Assembly (NCBI RefSeq): GCF_023856365.1
Contig: NC_064554.1
Coordinates: 11,377,801-11,441,800, forward strand
DNA length: 64,000 nucleotides
From: Brienomyrus brachyistius
Taxonomy: Eukaryota; Chordata; Actinopteri; Osteoglossiformes; Mormyridae
Reading direction: 5' to 3'
Part shown: positions 10,841 through 20,160 of the stretch, piece after piece
How positions within the stretch are numbered: the first letter of the stretch is position 1
Layout: every line of letters begins with the position of its first letter
The notes under the pieces: model-generated
The model's input: the letters and a program-made list of their open reading frames with translations, nothing else
Database searches by the model: none
What the model was told of the DNA's origin: nothing
Translations under genes and position numbers: made by a program

Positions 10841-13351
10841 CTCGTCAAGCGTGTCTTCGCAGACCGACGGGCGTCGGCTGTGAGTGGACTCCACTCTACA
10901 CAGAAGTGAAAACCACCTCACATACTCCTCACGCACCTGTTCAAGACAGGAAACAGGTACCATGTCTGTGAAATGTGGCCTAATTCCTGACCAGGCAACT
11001 GCAACCAAGATGCTGGGTGTGAAATGTCTTGCTACCTTCCCAACCATTTAAAACACTGTAAGTCTGCAAGTCAGGAAATGGGTAATACTTCACTTACAGC
11101 AGTCATTATTCTACATTGTACATAGCTTCATAACGCATTATAATGCATTCATAAAGTATCTTAAACATGACTTTATTTTAAAAAAAGGCATAACACAACA
11201 TAGTCGTGTGTATAATGCATTATGACTGCTTTATGAAGGTATCATCCATAATGCACTATAAATACCTTCGTAATGCAGTATAAAGCATCCTTAATTCCTA
11301 TGCTGACCATTATTATGCATTATTAAGGTATTCATAGTGCATTATAGATGAGAGCTTCATAGAGCACTCATGATGCATGAAAAACATGGCTATTTGTTGT
11401 GCTTTTTTATAAATATTTAAAGCCATGTTTATAATACTGTATGAATGTAATGTAATGCATTGCAAAATATGGCTTCATAAAAAGTGTTACCCAGACTATT
11501 AAGAACCCATTAACCTGCCTTACAAACATTTGTAAACCATTTGTAAGTGTGCTTATAAACAATATGTAACCATTTGTTTGCATATCATTAAATGTTAAAT
11601 AGTAGTTAATTAACTGTTAAGGTACAGACCTTAATATAAAGTGTTACCCAGAAATAAAATGGAATGATGAAATGAAATGGGAATTAAATGAAATGTCATT
11701 TTCCTTGATGTAATGACATATTCTAATAGTACCCATGAGAATAAAAATCCCAGTGTCACATCACATAATGAAATATTATTATTCACAGATAGGTTGTCAT
11801 CTGTCACAATAATATGAATGAGAATTTTTAATTGAATCATTTCCAATTCGTTTATATAATTTCAGGATTTTCAGCATATCATTTCAAACATTAATTTGTA
11901 AAGCGAAAGCTCCACACGGACTGCAAACGACCTCTCTGTTGAACAAACAGTGAACGATGAAGATGAAGGTTCCCTGTTGCGAGCTGAGGATGATGAAGAG
12001 GTACTGTGCGAGGAGGCTATTCTGCCAAAAGCCCAGTAGCCAGGCAACGCCCAGTATGATGCACTGGGCGAGGATTTTGAATATGATCAGTCTGGAAGGG
12101 AAAGGAGACACGACAGTCAGTCCTGAGTGGCGACGTCCTGGGACCAGACACACAAGCAAACACACCTAGTGTCCTTGGCTTGGGAGACATCGCTCTTCAT
12201 GTTGGTCAAAGTAAGACGGAGATTCCAGAGCATGATGCCGAACAACAGACAGTTAATCTGCAATGGAATCACAAGACAGGCCTGATCAGTGTCCATATGT
12301 ACCGTTCAGAAATTTAAGGGAAAATTATGGGAGTTAAAGTGAGTGGTGAGTGAAGAATTTGTAGTAAGGATACATACACCGATTATCATGCACATGGGAC
12401 CCAAAAAACTCCATAAAAATCCATGTTCCATACTCAGCCAGCACCTTGAAGAGAAAAGTGTGTCCTAAGCACCAATTTCAGCATTCTGAAGGATTTTTGC
12501 ATGTAATTTTTCCAACATAGAGGATGCAAATGTAAATTATGTGAGATGTAGCAAGGATGCAATGAAACTTTATTTGCAACATCTAAATGAGAGTGATACT
12601 CACATCGTCGCACTACCGTATCCAGATGGAAATAATCCTGCTGACACGCCTACCACAATTAAGGGAGTCCCGTAGCCAATCAGCAGGAGGTACTGGGTCT
12701 TTAGCCCCTCCCTTTGGATGACCTGTACCTTGTTTAGGCCCCTGACCAATAGGAAGAGCTGCAGTGCCTCCAGGAACATCCATACGAAGCTGGACACGAA
12801 GGCATAGTGCAGCAACCCAGCTATGATGGCACACACGAGCTGGGGATGAGTTAACAGACAGCAGCAGAGTCAGCATCTAACACCATGCGGAATTAAAGTA
12901 ACTGAAGGACAGGACCTTCTGTAGGCCGGTCCTCAGATATTCATCTACATCTGGCAGAAGCCTTTGTACGAAGTGAATAACAGAACAGTGCAAAATAACA
13001 GTTATATAATATGATAAGCCAACTGAGAAAGGGAGGGCTGTTCGACAGCTGAGAATAAGGATTCCTCCACTACCATTCACACAGAGGTCACGAGAAGCTT
13101 GAAGACCCTTTCTCACACCACCTGCCTGGAAGGGTCCTCACCTGGTTCTGCGTGCGGTTTATGCCCAGCGAGAAGAGCAGGTGTGCCAGGAGGAGGTTCA
13201 GGCTGAGGTGAAGGCGCGCTGTGTTGTTCACCTTGGGGTTCCAGCTGCAGAAGAGGAAGCTGAGAACAGCAAGGCTCAGGAAGATCATGCCCACGCCCAT
13301 GCAGATCGGGCTCAGCCAGGTCAGGATGGGGTCCTCCTCATCTACACCCCC
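10841..13351 (-). CDS. Seven-helix block of the adhesion GPCR
   Basis: Six exons encode the membrane part. Exon 13351-13142 has helix 1 (MGVGMIFLSLAVLSFLF) and helix 2 (LHLSLNLLLAHLLFSLGI). Exon 12839-12604 has helix 3 (AGLLHYAFVSSFVWMFLEAL) and helix 4 (YLLLIGYGTPLIVVGVSAG). Exons 12444-12378 and 12257-12166 make helix 5 (CWLSMEHGFLWSFLGP then INCLLFGIMLWNL). Exon 12091-11932 has helix 6 (LAQCIILGVAWLLGFW) and helix 7 (YLFIILSSQQGTFIFIVHCL). Exon 10936-10841 begins the cytoplasmic tail. The helix 3 to 5 signatures (LLHY.F, GYG.PL, CWL...GFLWSFLGP) match CD97/EMR closely. The donor after 11932 (GAG|GTCGTT) is weak. Confidence 0.88.
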
Positions 13352-15283
13352 CTAACAGAACAGAGATAGCGTTCAGAGGGGAGCCCCATGTCCCTCGCGC
13401 CCTGCTGGGGACACCCACCTGATCCTGTCCCGTCTGCATGATGATAGCAAAGGTGGAGAGGTGGCTGCAGCTGCAGGCAGTGTGGCTGCTGACGGAGCCG
13501 AGCGTCACGCAGCCCTCTGTGGACCATCGCTGCACGCCCCCACGGTCCTCCCAGTAGACGCAGGTCAGCCTGCCATCCTTAGGAGGCTCCTGGGGCAGAC
13601 AGGCAGGCGACAGCACCAGAGTCAGCTTCTGAAAGAAGGCTGGGAGCAAGCTGTGTAGGCAGAGCCTCACGTGTCCAGCATGATACTGACCCGGCTGGGG
13701 TCTGCTGGGTTTTCTGGCTCATGGGCAGATGAGACTTAAGCACTACCAACAGTCTCAGACCTCCTCACTAATAGCTTCTGGAAATAGCTGTATAATCACA
13801 AGCAGCTCTGCTGGAGGGTTAGAGTTTCGCTCGTGTGATTTTTTTCACGGCTGCACCTTTGGCACCCGAATGGTACATGACCTCTAGCATGTCAGCCTCT
13901 CAGCCAGATGTCCAATCTTCACCTGCTTGTGCTGAAATGTGAAGTTGACAGACTCGGGAAGTCTGCTGCCGTTCACCCGTGGGACGAGGGCGATGGTGAC
14001 ATCAGAGTAGACCTTGGTGTCATTCGTAGCAGAAGAGCCACTTAAGAGTGTGTCCATTCCGCTGACTGACATCAGCACGGCCGCCGCCGACCCTGCGGGA
14101 CAGAAAGCCTCAGAGCTCTCGCACGTCGCTCTACCAGCGTTCCCTGTGATTGACTCTCTCCTTGACTTTTACCGTTGTTCTTCTTCGCTATACTTGAAAT
14201 ATCGATTTCCATCGTGTTGTGCCTGGCACTTAGCACAGGGGCTGCACCCAGACGCCAGCGTGACCCAGGTCCAACAGCCATGATGGAAATCTCTAAAGAA
14301 AAAGCAAAAACAAAAAAAACACAAACAAGTCTGTGTGAGGAGGCGGCATGGTGGTGCAGCGGTTAGCACTGCTGCCTCACACCTCTGGGACCTGGGTTCG
14401 AGTCTCCTCCTGGGTCACATGTGTGCGGAGTTTGCATGTTCTCCCCATGTTGTCGTGGGGTTTCCTCCGGGTACTCCGGTTTCCCCCCACAGTCCAAAAA
14501 CATGCTGAGGCTAATTGGAGTTACTAAATCGCCCGTAGGTGTGCATGTGTGAGTGTGCCCTGCGATGGGCTGGCCCCCCATCCTGGGTTGTTCCCTGCCT
14601 CATGCCCATAGGCTCCGGACCCCCTGGGACCCAGTAGGATAAGCGGTTTGTAAAATGGATGTATGGATGGAAATCTGCGTAAGATCTACAGTGTCTTAAG
14701 AAGCAGAGCTGCAAGGCCTATAGCCGCTTGCCCACCGAATTCGGGCGTCACCACGTTTGCTGTGTAGTTGTTTTGGGTGTTTTCCACGCAGAACAAGAGA
14801 AATTTTTCATAAATCTTCAGCAGAAGGCTGCCAATTTCCGCAGTGTCTTGCTGCACTGTCATATTCACTAGCCTGCCTGCAAAGTTGACCAATGTCGTCA
14901 GGATGTCTATGGCAACCTGAAAAGGAGAAAAGAATTTCCTTATGGATCAACCTCATTGAATTGGTACTGCAATGGATACTATAAAACATTTCTGATGATC
15001 TTGTTATGTCCCGCAGACATTGGTTGGGTTCTAGATACTGACTGTTTCTGGGATAACCAAGTCTGGGCTGTTCTCCAAGTCCTCCATGATATTGCTGAGA
15101 GTGGTCATCAAGTTTTGGGACTATAGAAAACAAATACAGGTATGGTGCTTATTTTATGAACGTTTTCATAGTGGTATCTTCATAACATCTCCCATCTGAA
15201 GACCAACAACTAACCTCTTGAACAGCTAATGAGTTAATTTTCTGTTGCAAGTCTGGGTGGCACACATGCATGTGTGTGTGTGA

Positions 15284-15350
<67 letters not shown>

Positions 15351-16979
15351 AAGGAGATTAATGACCGTCACATTTCAGAGGCCTTAACCATCATTTAATA
15401 TTTTGGGAACATACAAGACACATACCAATGCATATAGTCCCAAGATCCCACACCGTCCCAGTAGAGGGGAAGAAGCCAGTCTCACAGGAGCAGGTGTAGT
15501 TTCCGATGGTGTTGGTACACACAGTGTTGCTGCCACAGATACCTGGCTCTTTTGTACACTCGTCGATATCTGCAGGAAACACAGCATGCACACGACCCAT
15601 CACTTCGGCCACTTGTATGCCTCATACAATTACAGACATCGCGACAGCTGTGAAAGCCAGAGTCCTTCTGAATTACTGTTAGCTACCATGCCAGGGTAGG
15701 TAGTGTTAGCGTTAGCTATCACGCCAGGGTAGGTAGGATTACTGTTAGCTACCACGCCGGGGTAGTCAGCCTTTATAACAGGTCTAAGTGTGGTAGCAGT
15801 GGTATTTCAACAGTTTATGTTGAGATGTCTATGAATTTATATAGTACAATTTAGATGCAAGGCAATTCAAAGTGCTTTACAAAGTCAGAAGGATACATTT
15901 TAATAAACGATATTACAATCACATTTAAATGTAAAAAAACTAAAAACCAACCAAATAAACTTTTCATTTCACTGAAAAGAAGTTATATTGCAGTGACCGT
16001 GACTAAACTGATTTAATTACTGAACAGCTGCAGCAAACAGGAATGCCTTAAGCTCTGATTTAAATGAGCTGACAGTTATAGCAGACCTCAGGTCTTCAGG
16101 AAGCTTGTTCCACAGCCGTGGAGCATAGACAGTGAACGCTGCTTCACCTTGCTTGGTCTTAATTCTGGGAACGCTGAGTAAACCTTTCCCAGATGGCCTC
16201 TGGGGTCTGGATGCTTCATAATGTTCAAATAAATCAGTAATATATTTGGGCCCGAGACCTTTTAGTGTTTTTCACACAAGCAATGATATTTAAAAATCAA
16301 CCCTGAGATGTACAGCAGGCCAGTGTAGTGACTTAAGGGATGGTGTGATATGCTGTGCTCTCCTGGTGTCAGTGAAGACGGTGTGATATGCAGTGCTCTC
16401 CTGGTGTCAGTGAAGACGGTGTGATATGCAGTGCTCTCCTGGTGTCAGTGAGGACAGTGTGATAGGCAGTGCTCTCCTGGCGTCAGTGAGGACGGTGTGA
16501 TATGCAGTGCTCTCCTGGTGTCAGTGAGGACAGTGTGATAGGCAGTGCTCTCCTGGCGTCAGTGAGGACGGTGTGATATGCAGTGCTCTCCTGGTGTCAG
16601 TGAGGACAGTGTGATAGGCAGTGCTCTCCTGGCGTCAGTGAGGACAGTGTGATATGCAGTGCTCTCCTGGCGTCAGTGAGGACGGTGGCGGCAGCATTCG
16701 AAATGAGCTGTAGCTGTCTGATTGTTTTTTTGCCCAGTCCAGTGAAGTCACCATTACAATAGTCTAACTCGCTAAAAATAAATGCAGGAACAAGCTGTTC
16801 TGTATCTTTTTTACATACAAATCCTTTCATTCTTGTTGTGTTTTAAGCTGGCAGTAGCCACCCCATAGGCAACCATTTCAAAGAAGATTAGGTGGATTTA
16901 TCACTCAGGTTTCAAATGTCGAAGTCTTTGTTGAATTTTGCTGAATGCAAATAAAAACGATGCCCCGCTTGCTGTTGCC

Positions 16980-17022
<43 letters not shown>

Positions 17023-18746
17023 AGCTTGAGGGGATTTTATCGGTTTAAAGCCCCCTCACCTCCTGGAAAAAAATGTAAAACTGAAAAGTGCTCTGCAATT
17101 TTCTTTTACTTTTACATCCTCTTTTGTCTACATGAAACTGTACAGGGTCACCATTCTTACAGCAGGGTTAGGGTTAGCGTTAGCACTGCATGATGCTATC
17201 TAGTGTTCTTATTTAACCTGGAGGTGATCATTTACTTAGAATAATTCGAATATCACTTTAAACATTATAAACATTTAAAATGTTATTTCATCACATTGGT
17301 TTAACAAACTAAAAATGTGTTTTTATTGGCACGGAATGATGAAGAACTTTAGGCTGATGTTTTTGCTTTTTTCATTCCCAACACAACTATGAAATGTTAA
17401 TGGATCATTCTGGAATAGTGAGCGAAAAACAGATTTAAGGACACTTCCAAAAACACCAGCAGAGGGCAGCAGGGGGAAAGGTGGGAGGCGGCTTCTGGTC
17501 ACCTATACAGCCGTAGGACTCTGGAGTGGGATCGGTGTTGTCCTGGCGGTTGAACCCACTGTCGCAGACACAGCCTCCGGAGGTCAGGCACGTGGCGTTG
17601 GGGCCGCAGGGGTTCCCCTGGCAGGAGCTGTGCACTGTGTGAGAGACGTGTGACACGCAGGCTAGCTGGCTTCCCCGCTACCACTGGCCACTGCATTTGC
17701 ACTGCAACTCTCCTCAGTACATCATCCAGACCACCCAGGTTTGGGAGCAGAGAGGCGTAACGATGGATACTCACTAAGAGAGATGCCAGTGTACAGTCTG
17801 TCCGTGCAGAGTATCTCCGGTATCATATAGACGTAGAAGCCTCCAAAGCAGGCCGTCTCCATAACATTCATGAAATGTACGTACTGTGCATTTCCTTTCC
17901 ACTGGCAGTAAGCACTGCCTGTCAGGGTTTCATACACAGTGTCGGGATGAATGAAGTTCAGGTAGATGGAGCACTGGGTGCCGCTATGATACTCCGAGAC
18001 GTTTTTCTGCACCATGATGTCACCTGCAATCCCCACAAAGCGCAGCCACTTGTTGGAGAGGGCGTCGTCACACTTGTACACGGCAAGGGTGGATGAGTTG
18101 AAGTCCTTGTTCCGCCAGGAGTCATTAAGCAATGTATACTGAAGGCAGGGGTCGAATAGGGCTAAATGATGCAGACGAGAGAAGATGACCACCCAGCAAG
18201 ACAGGCTCCTCTATGGGGCTTCTCAGCTCTCTTCCCATCCCTCAACGACCCACCACATCATGTCTGGAAACCCTTTCTATCGCTCCTTTTTGCAGCTGCT
18301 ACTTTTCCTTAATTTTTATCTAATGTGCCTTTTTTATAAGCTGCTTAAAAGAACCTTTCCCTTCGTCAACGTCAACTACAGAATATGTACAACACACCAT
18401 GTAATTCTCTTATAATTTACACAGATGCCATTATAACTGGAATATCATAATAATTAGTTTGCCAAAGACATTCATGTACTTAACATTGCAAAAATCATGC
18501 TACACATACTTGCCCAAAAAAACTGAAGACATTATATTCAGCATTATATTTACCATTGTTGCCGCCACCTTGAAGCTGAAGTAGGAAGCCTGTGTGCACA
18601 GCTTAGAAAATGCAGAAATATACCTTTAATCAACTAACCAGGAATGGTTTACTCAAGGCAAGACAGTAGAGATTTCAACTAGCCACTGTGTACTATCTCA
18701 ACTACTGCGACTTACCCAGCAACAGAGGGAGACACCAGGAATTCAT
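10841..18746 (-). CDS. Adhesion GPCR, ADGRE (EMR/CD97)-like, with D8C and EGF domains (last exon not found)
   Basis: A cell-surface adhesion receptor whose extracellular part is cut at the GPS and whose tethered agonist activates the seven-helix part. Exons in coding order: 18746-18716, 18161-17775, 17634-17503, 15569-15426, 15252-15215, 15120-15043, 14916-14736, 14292-14173, 14092-13923, 13589-13419, 13351-13142, 12839-12604, 12444-12378, 12257-12166, 12091-11932, 10936-10841. All introns are GT-AG and phases agree at every junction, giving 771 codons with no stop. Order: short leader (MNSWCLPLLL), D8C domain, EGF, calcium-binding EGF (DIDEC), GAIN, GPS (CSCSHLSTFAII), seven helices, start of the tail (VREEYVRW, as in CD97). 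The last tail exon was not identified, so the 3' end is open. The leader is unusually short, so exon 1 is the least certain. It is intact, in contrast to the neighbouring TLR relic. Confidence 0.85.
11082..11649. mobile_element. MITE-like repeat with GGGTAACACTTTA-type ends
   Basis: The left end reads GGGTAATACTTCACTTACAG (from about 11082) and the right end TATAAAGTGTTACCC (to 11649). The inverted ends differ by a few bases. A second internal copy of the end (AAAAAGTGTTACCC, about 11480-11493) suggests two nested or tandem units. The interior is full of short AT palindromes (ATAATGCATTAT type). No transposase is encoded. It lies in the adhesion GPCR intron between 10936 and 11932. Confidence 0.6.
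13419..13589 (-). CDS. GPS exon of the adhesion GPCR
   Basis: This 171-nt phase 0-0 exon reads EPPKDGRLTCVYWEDRG, then WSTEGCVTLGS, then TACSCSHLSTFAIIMQ. It has the four cysteines and two tryptophans of the GPCR proteolysis site, with an intact HL^S cleavage triplet. By family knowledge the autoproteolysis exposes STFAIIMQ as the tethered agonist, here followed by about 17 residues before helix 1. The preceding exons supply the rest of the GAIN domain, including MEIDISSIAKKNNG and LMSVSGMDTLL. Confidence 0.9.
14338..14670 (+). mobile_element. tRNA-derived SINE in an intron of the adhesion GPCR
   Basis: Same family as 5661-6038, with an A box around 14351 (GTGCAGCGGTTAGCAC) and a B box GGGTTCGAGTC at 14394-14404. 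The end is AGGATAAGCGGTTTGTAAAA plus a short GGAT tail. It lacks a small internal part present in the first copy. It lies in the intron between the exons ending at 14736 and starting at 14292, antisense to the receptor gene, and does not touch splice sites. Confidence 0.85.
15282..15345. repeat. (GA)n microsatellite
   Basis: About 64 bp of near-perfect GA dinucleotide. On the minus strand it reads (CT)n and lies about 30-90 nt upstream of the 38-nt exon 15252-15215, where a polypyrimidine tract is expected. Confidence 0.95.
15830..16850 (-). mobile_element. LINE-derived repeat with an internal expansion
   Basis: The minus strand at 16830-16690 encodes AFIFSELDYCNGDFTGLGKK and IRQLQLISNAAATVL, the conserved end of a fish non-LTR retrotransposon reverse transcriptase (L2/CR1-like class). 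The neighbouring plus-strand text (for example GGAAGCTTGTTCCACAGCCG and GGGTCTGGATGCTTCATAAT) belongs to a repeat abundant in fish. It is frameshifted and interrupted by the 38-bp tandem array at 16340-16690. It lies in the intron between 15569 and 17503 of the adhesion GPCR. Confidence 0.65.
16340..16690. repeat. 38-bp minisatellite, about nine copies
   Basis: The unit GTGTGATATGCAGTGCTCTC followed by CTGGTGTCAGTGAGGACG is repeated with few changes (TATGC/TAGGC, GGTGTC/GGCGTC, GAAGAC/GAGGAC). Variants alternate, suggesting a higher-order dimer. The unit matches the single-copy segment of the surrounding LINE-derived repeat, so the array grew from inside that element. Confidence 0.9.
16981..17019. 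repeat. (GT)n microsatellite
   Basis: About 19 GT units in an intron of the adhesion GPCR. Confidence 0.95.
17456..17469 (+). promoter_or_regulatory. CTCF-like motif
   Basis: CCAGCAGAGGGCAG fits every position of the vertebrate CTCF core consensus CCASYAGRKGGCRS. It lies in the adhesion GPCR intron, about 30 nt downstream of the EGF exon. Occupancy is inferred only from the motif. Confidence 0.5.
17775..18161 (-). CDS. D8C-domain exon of the adhesion GPCR
   Basis: This 387-nt phase 1-1 exon encodes a domain of about 125 residues starting ALFDPCLQYTLLNDSWRN and containing NKWLRFVGIAGDIM, CQWKGNAQYVHF and GGFYVYMI. The spacing (DPC..Y..L...WR, W.RF.G.AG, C, W, G.FYVY, C) is that of the D8C domain (eight conserved cysteines) of uromodulin, GP2 and related fish proteins. 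Mammalian ADGRE receptors have only EGF repeats in this position. D8C domains are extracellular and thought to mediate protein or glycan contacts; the ligand is unknown. Some cysteines seem shifted from the usual CGT motif (here SGTQC). A CTCF-like motif and an EGF exon lie just 3'. Confidence 0.8.
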
Positions 18747-19008
18747 CTGAAGATGTCTTCTGGCTGAACGGGAGCAGAAGGAGCAGTGACTACTGAAATC
18801 CTGCAGGGCCTTTGCGTAAAAACACTTTTTGCTTAAATGAGACGTTTTGGGGGGATTTGCATGGGTTGTGTTGACCCTTCCAGAGAGTCACAAGGGCAGC
18901 AAGAGCTCATTTGGGTGCTTCCAGTTTAGAGGGAAATTGATAAACAAAACTGAGAAAATGGGCACCCTCAAGGTCTGTGGAAGGGCGCGGGGTGCCCGTG
19001 GAGATGCC

Positions 19009-19845
19009 AACGGGAGGAAGAGACTGAGGCTCAGCAAGGGGAGGAAGAGACTGAGACTCGGCAAGGGGAGGAAGAGACTGAGACTCAGCAAGGGGAGGAA
19101 GAGACTGAGGCTTGGCAAGTGGAGGAAGAGACTGAGGCTCGGCAAGGGGAGGAAGAGACTGAGGCTCGGCAAGTGGAGGAAGAAACTGAAGCTCAGCGAG
19201 TGGAGGAAGAGACTGAGGCTCGGCAAGGGAAGGAAGAGACCGAGGCTCGGCAAGTGGAGGAAGAAACTGAGGCTCAGCGAGTGGAGGAAGAGACTGAGGC
19301 TCGGCAAGGGAAGGAAGAGACCGAGGCTCGGCGAGTGGAAGAAGAGACTGAGGCTCGGCAAGTGGAGGAAGAAACTGAAGCTCAGCGAGTGGAGGAAGAG
19401 ACTGAGGCTCGGCAAGGGAAGGAAGAGACCGAGGCTCGGCAAGTGGAGGAAGAAACTGAGGCTCAGCGAGTGGAGGAAGAGACTGAGGCTCGGCAAGGGA
19501 AGGAAGAGACCGAGGCTCGGCGAGTGGAAGAAGAGACTGAGGCTCGGCAAGGGGAGGAAGAGACTGAGGGTCAGCGAGTGGAGGAAGAGACTGAGGCTCG
19601 GCAAGTGGAAGAAGAGACTGAGGCTCAGCGAGGGGAGGAAGAGACTGAGGCTCAGCAAGTAGAAGAAGAGACTGAGGCTCGGCAAGGGGAGGAAGGAACT
19701 GAGGGTCAGCAAGTGGAGGAAGAGACTGAGGCTCAGCAAGTGGAAGAAGAGACTGAGGCTTAGCGAGGGGAGGAAGAGACTGAGGCTCGGCAAGTGGAAG
19801 AAGAGACTGAGGCTCAGCAAGGGGAGGAAGAGACTGAGTCTCGGC
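19009..19845. repeat. 27-bp minisatellite, about 31 copies
   Basis: The unit GAGGAAGAGACTGAGGCTCG plus GCAAGTG varies at a few positions (CGG/CAG, AAGG/AAGT, GACTGAG/AACTGAA). Since 27 is nine codons and the unit has no stop in several frames, long open frames run through it on both strands (for example a 9-residue EEETEARQV repeat). No conserved flanking exon or family similarity supports coding. It lies 0.26 kb upstream of the first exon proposed for the adhesion GPCR. Confidence 0.92.
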
Positions 19846-19974
19846 GAAACCGTACCAACCAGAATACCACAACTGCTGCTGGACCTCTGAACATTACAAC
19901 TGGGCAAAGACTAACCTGAAACAGCAAGCCAGCTGATGTGTAATGAGTGGGATACATGGCTCTGTCAGTCCTGC

Positions 19975-20160
19975 GGGGGCAATGTGTGACTCAGCTGGTT
20001 AGTGTGCAATGCCCATCATGAGGGTCACTCATCAAATCCCAGATGTCACTTTTAGGCCCCTGAGCGAGGCCCTTAGCCCCAAATGCGCCAGGGACCGGCT
20101 GATCCTGCTCTCTCAAAAATGTGTTGCTTTGGATAAAAAGTGTCTGCTAAGTAAATGAAT
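19975..20160 (+). mobile_element. tRNA-derived SINE with L2-type tail
   Basis: The head has a tRNA-like A box region (GTGACTCAGCTGGTTAGTGT) and a degraded B box (GGTCACTCATCAAATCCCAG). The tail TTTGGATAAAAAGTGTCTGC then TAAGTAAATGAAT is the LINE-2-type 3' end seen in V-SINE-like fish families. This is a second SINE family, different from the GGAT-tailed one. Confidence 0.7.

Noticed and set aside
12877..13116. Minus-strand 79-codon frame between receptor exons
   Set aside because: It is intron sequence: joining 13142 to 12839 gives the conserved helix 2 to helix 3 link without it.
5716..14404. tRNA-like B boxes (GGGTTCGAGTC)
   Set aside because: They belong to SINE heads at 5661 and 14338; no tRNA cloverleaf can be formed around them.
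18550..18580. Possible extra 22-nt exon between the leader and D8C exons of the receptor
   Set aside because: Splice-like ends exist, but 22 nt would break the reading phase.
18847..19907. Open frames of 214-339 codons on both strands
   Set aside because: Caused by the 27-bp minisatellite; kept only as a low-level finding.
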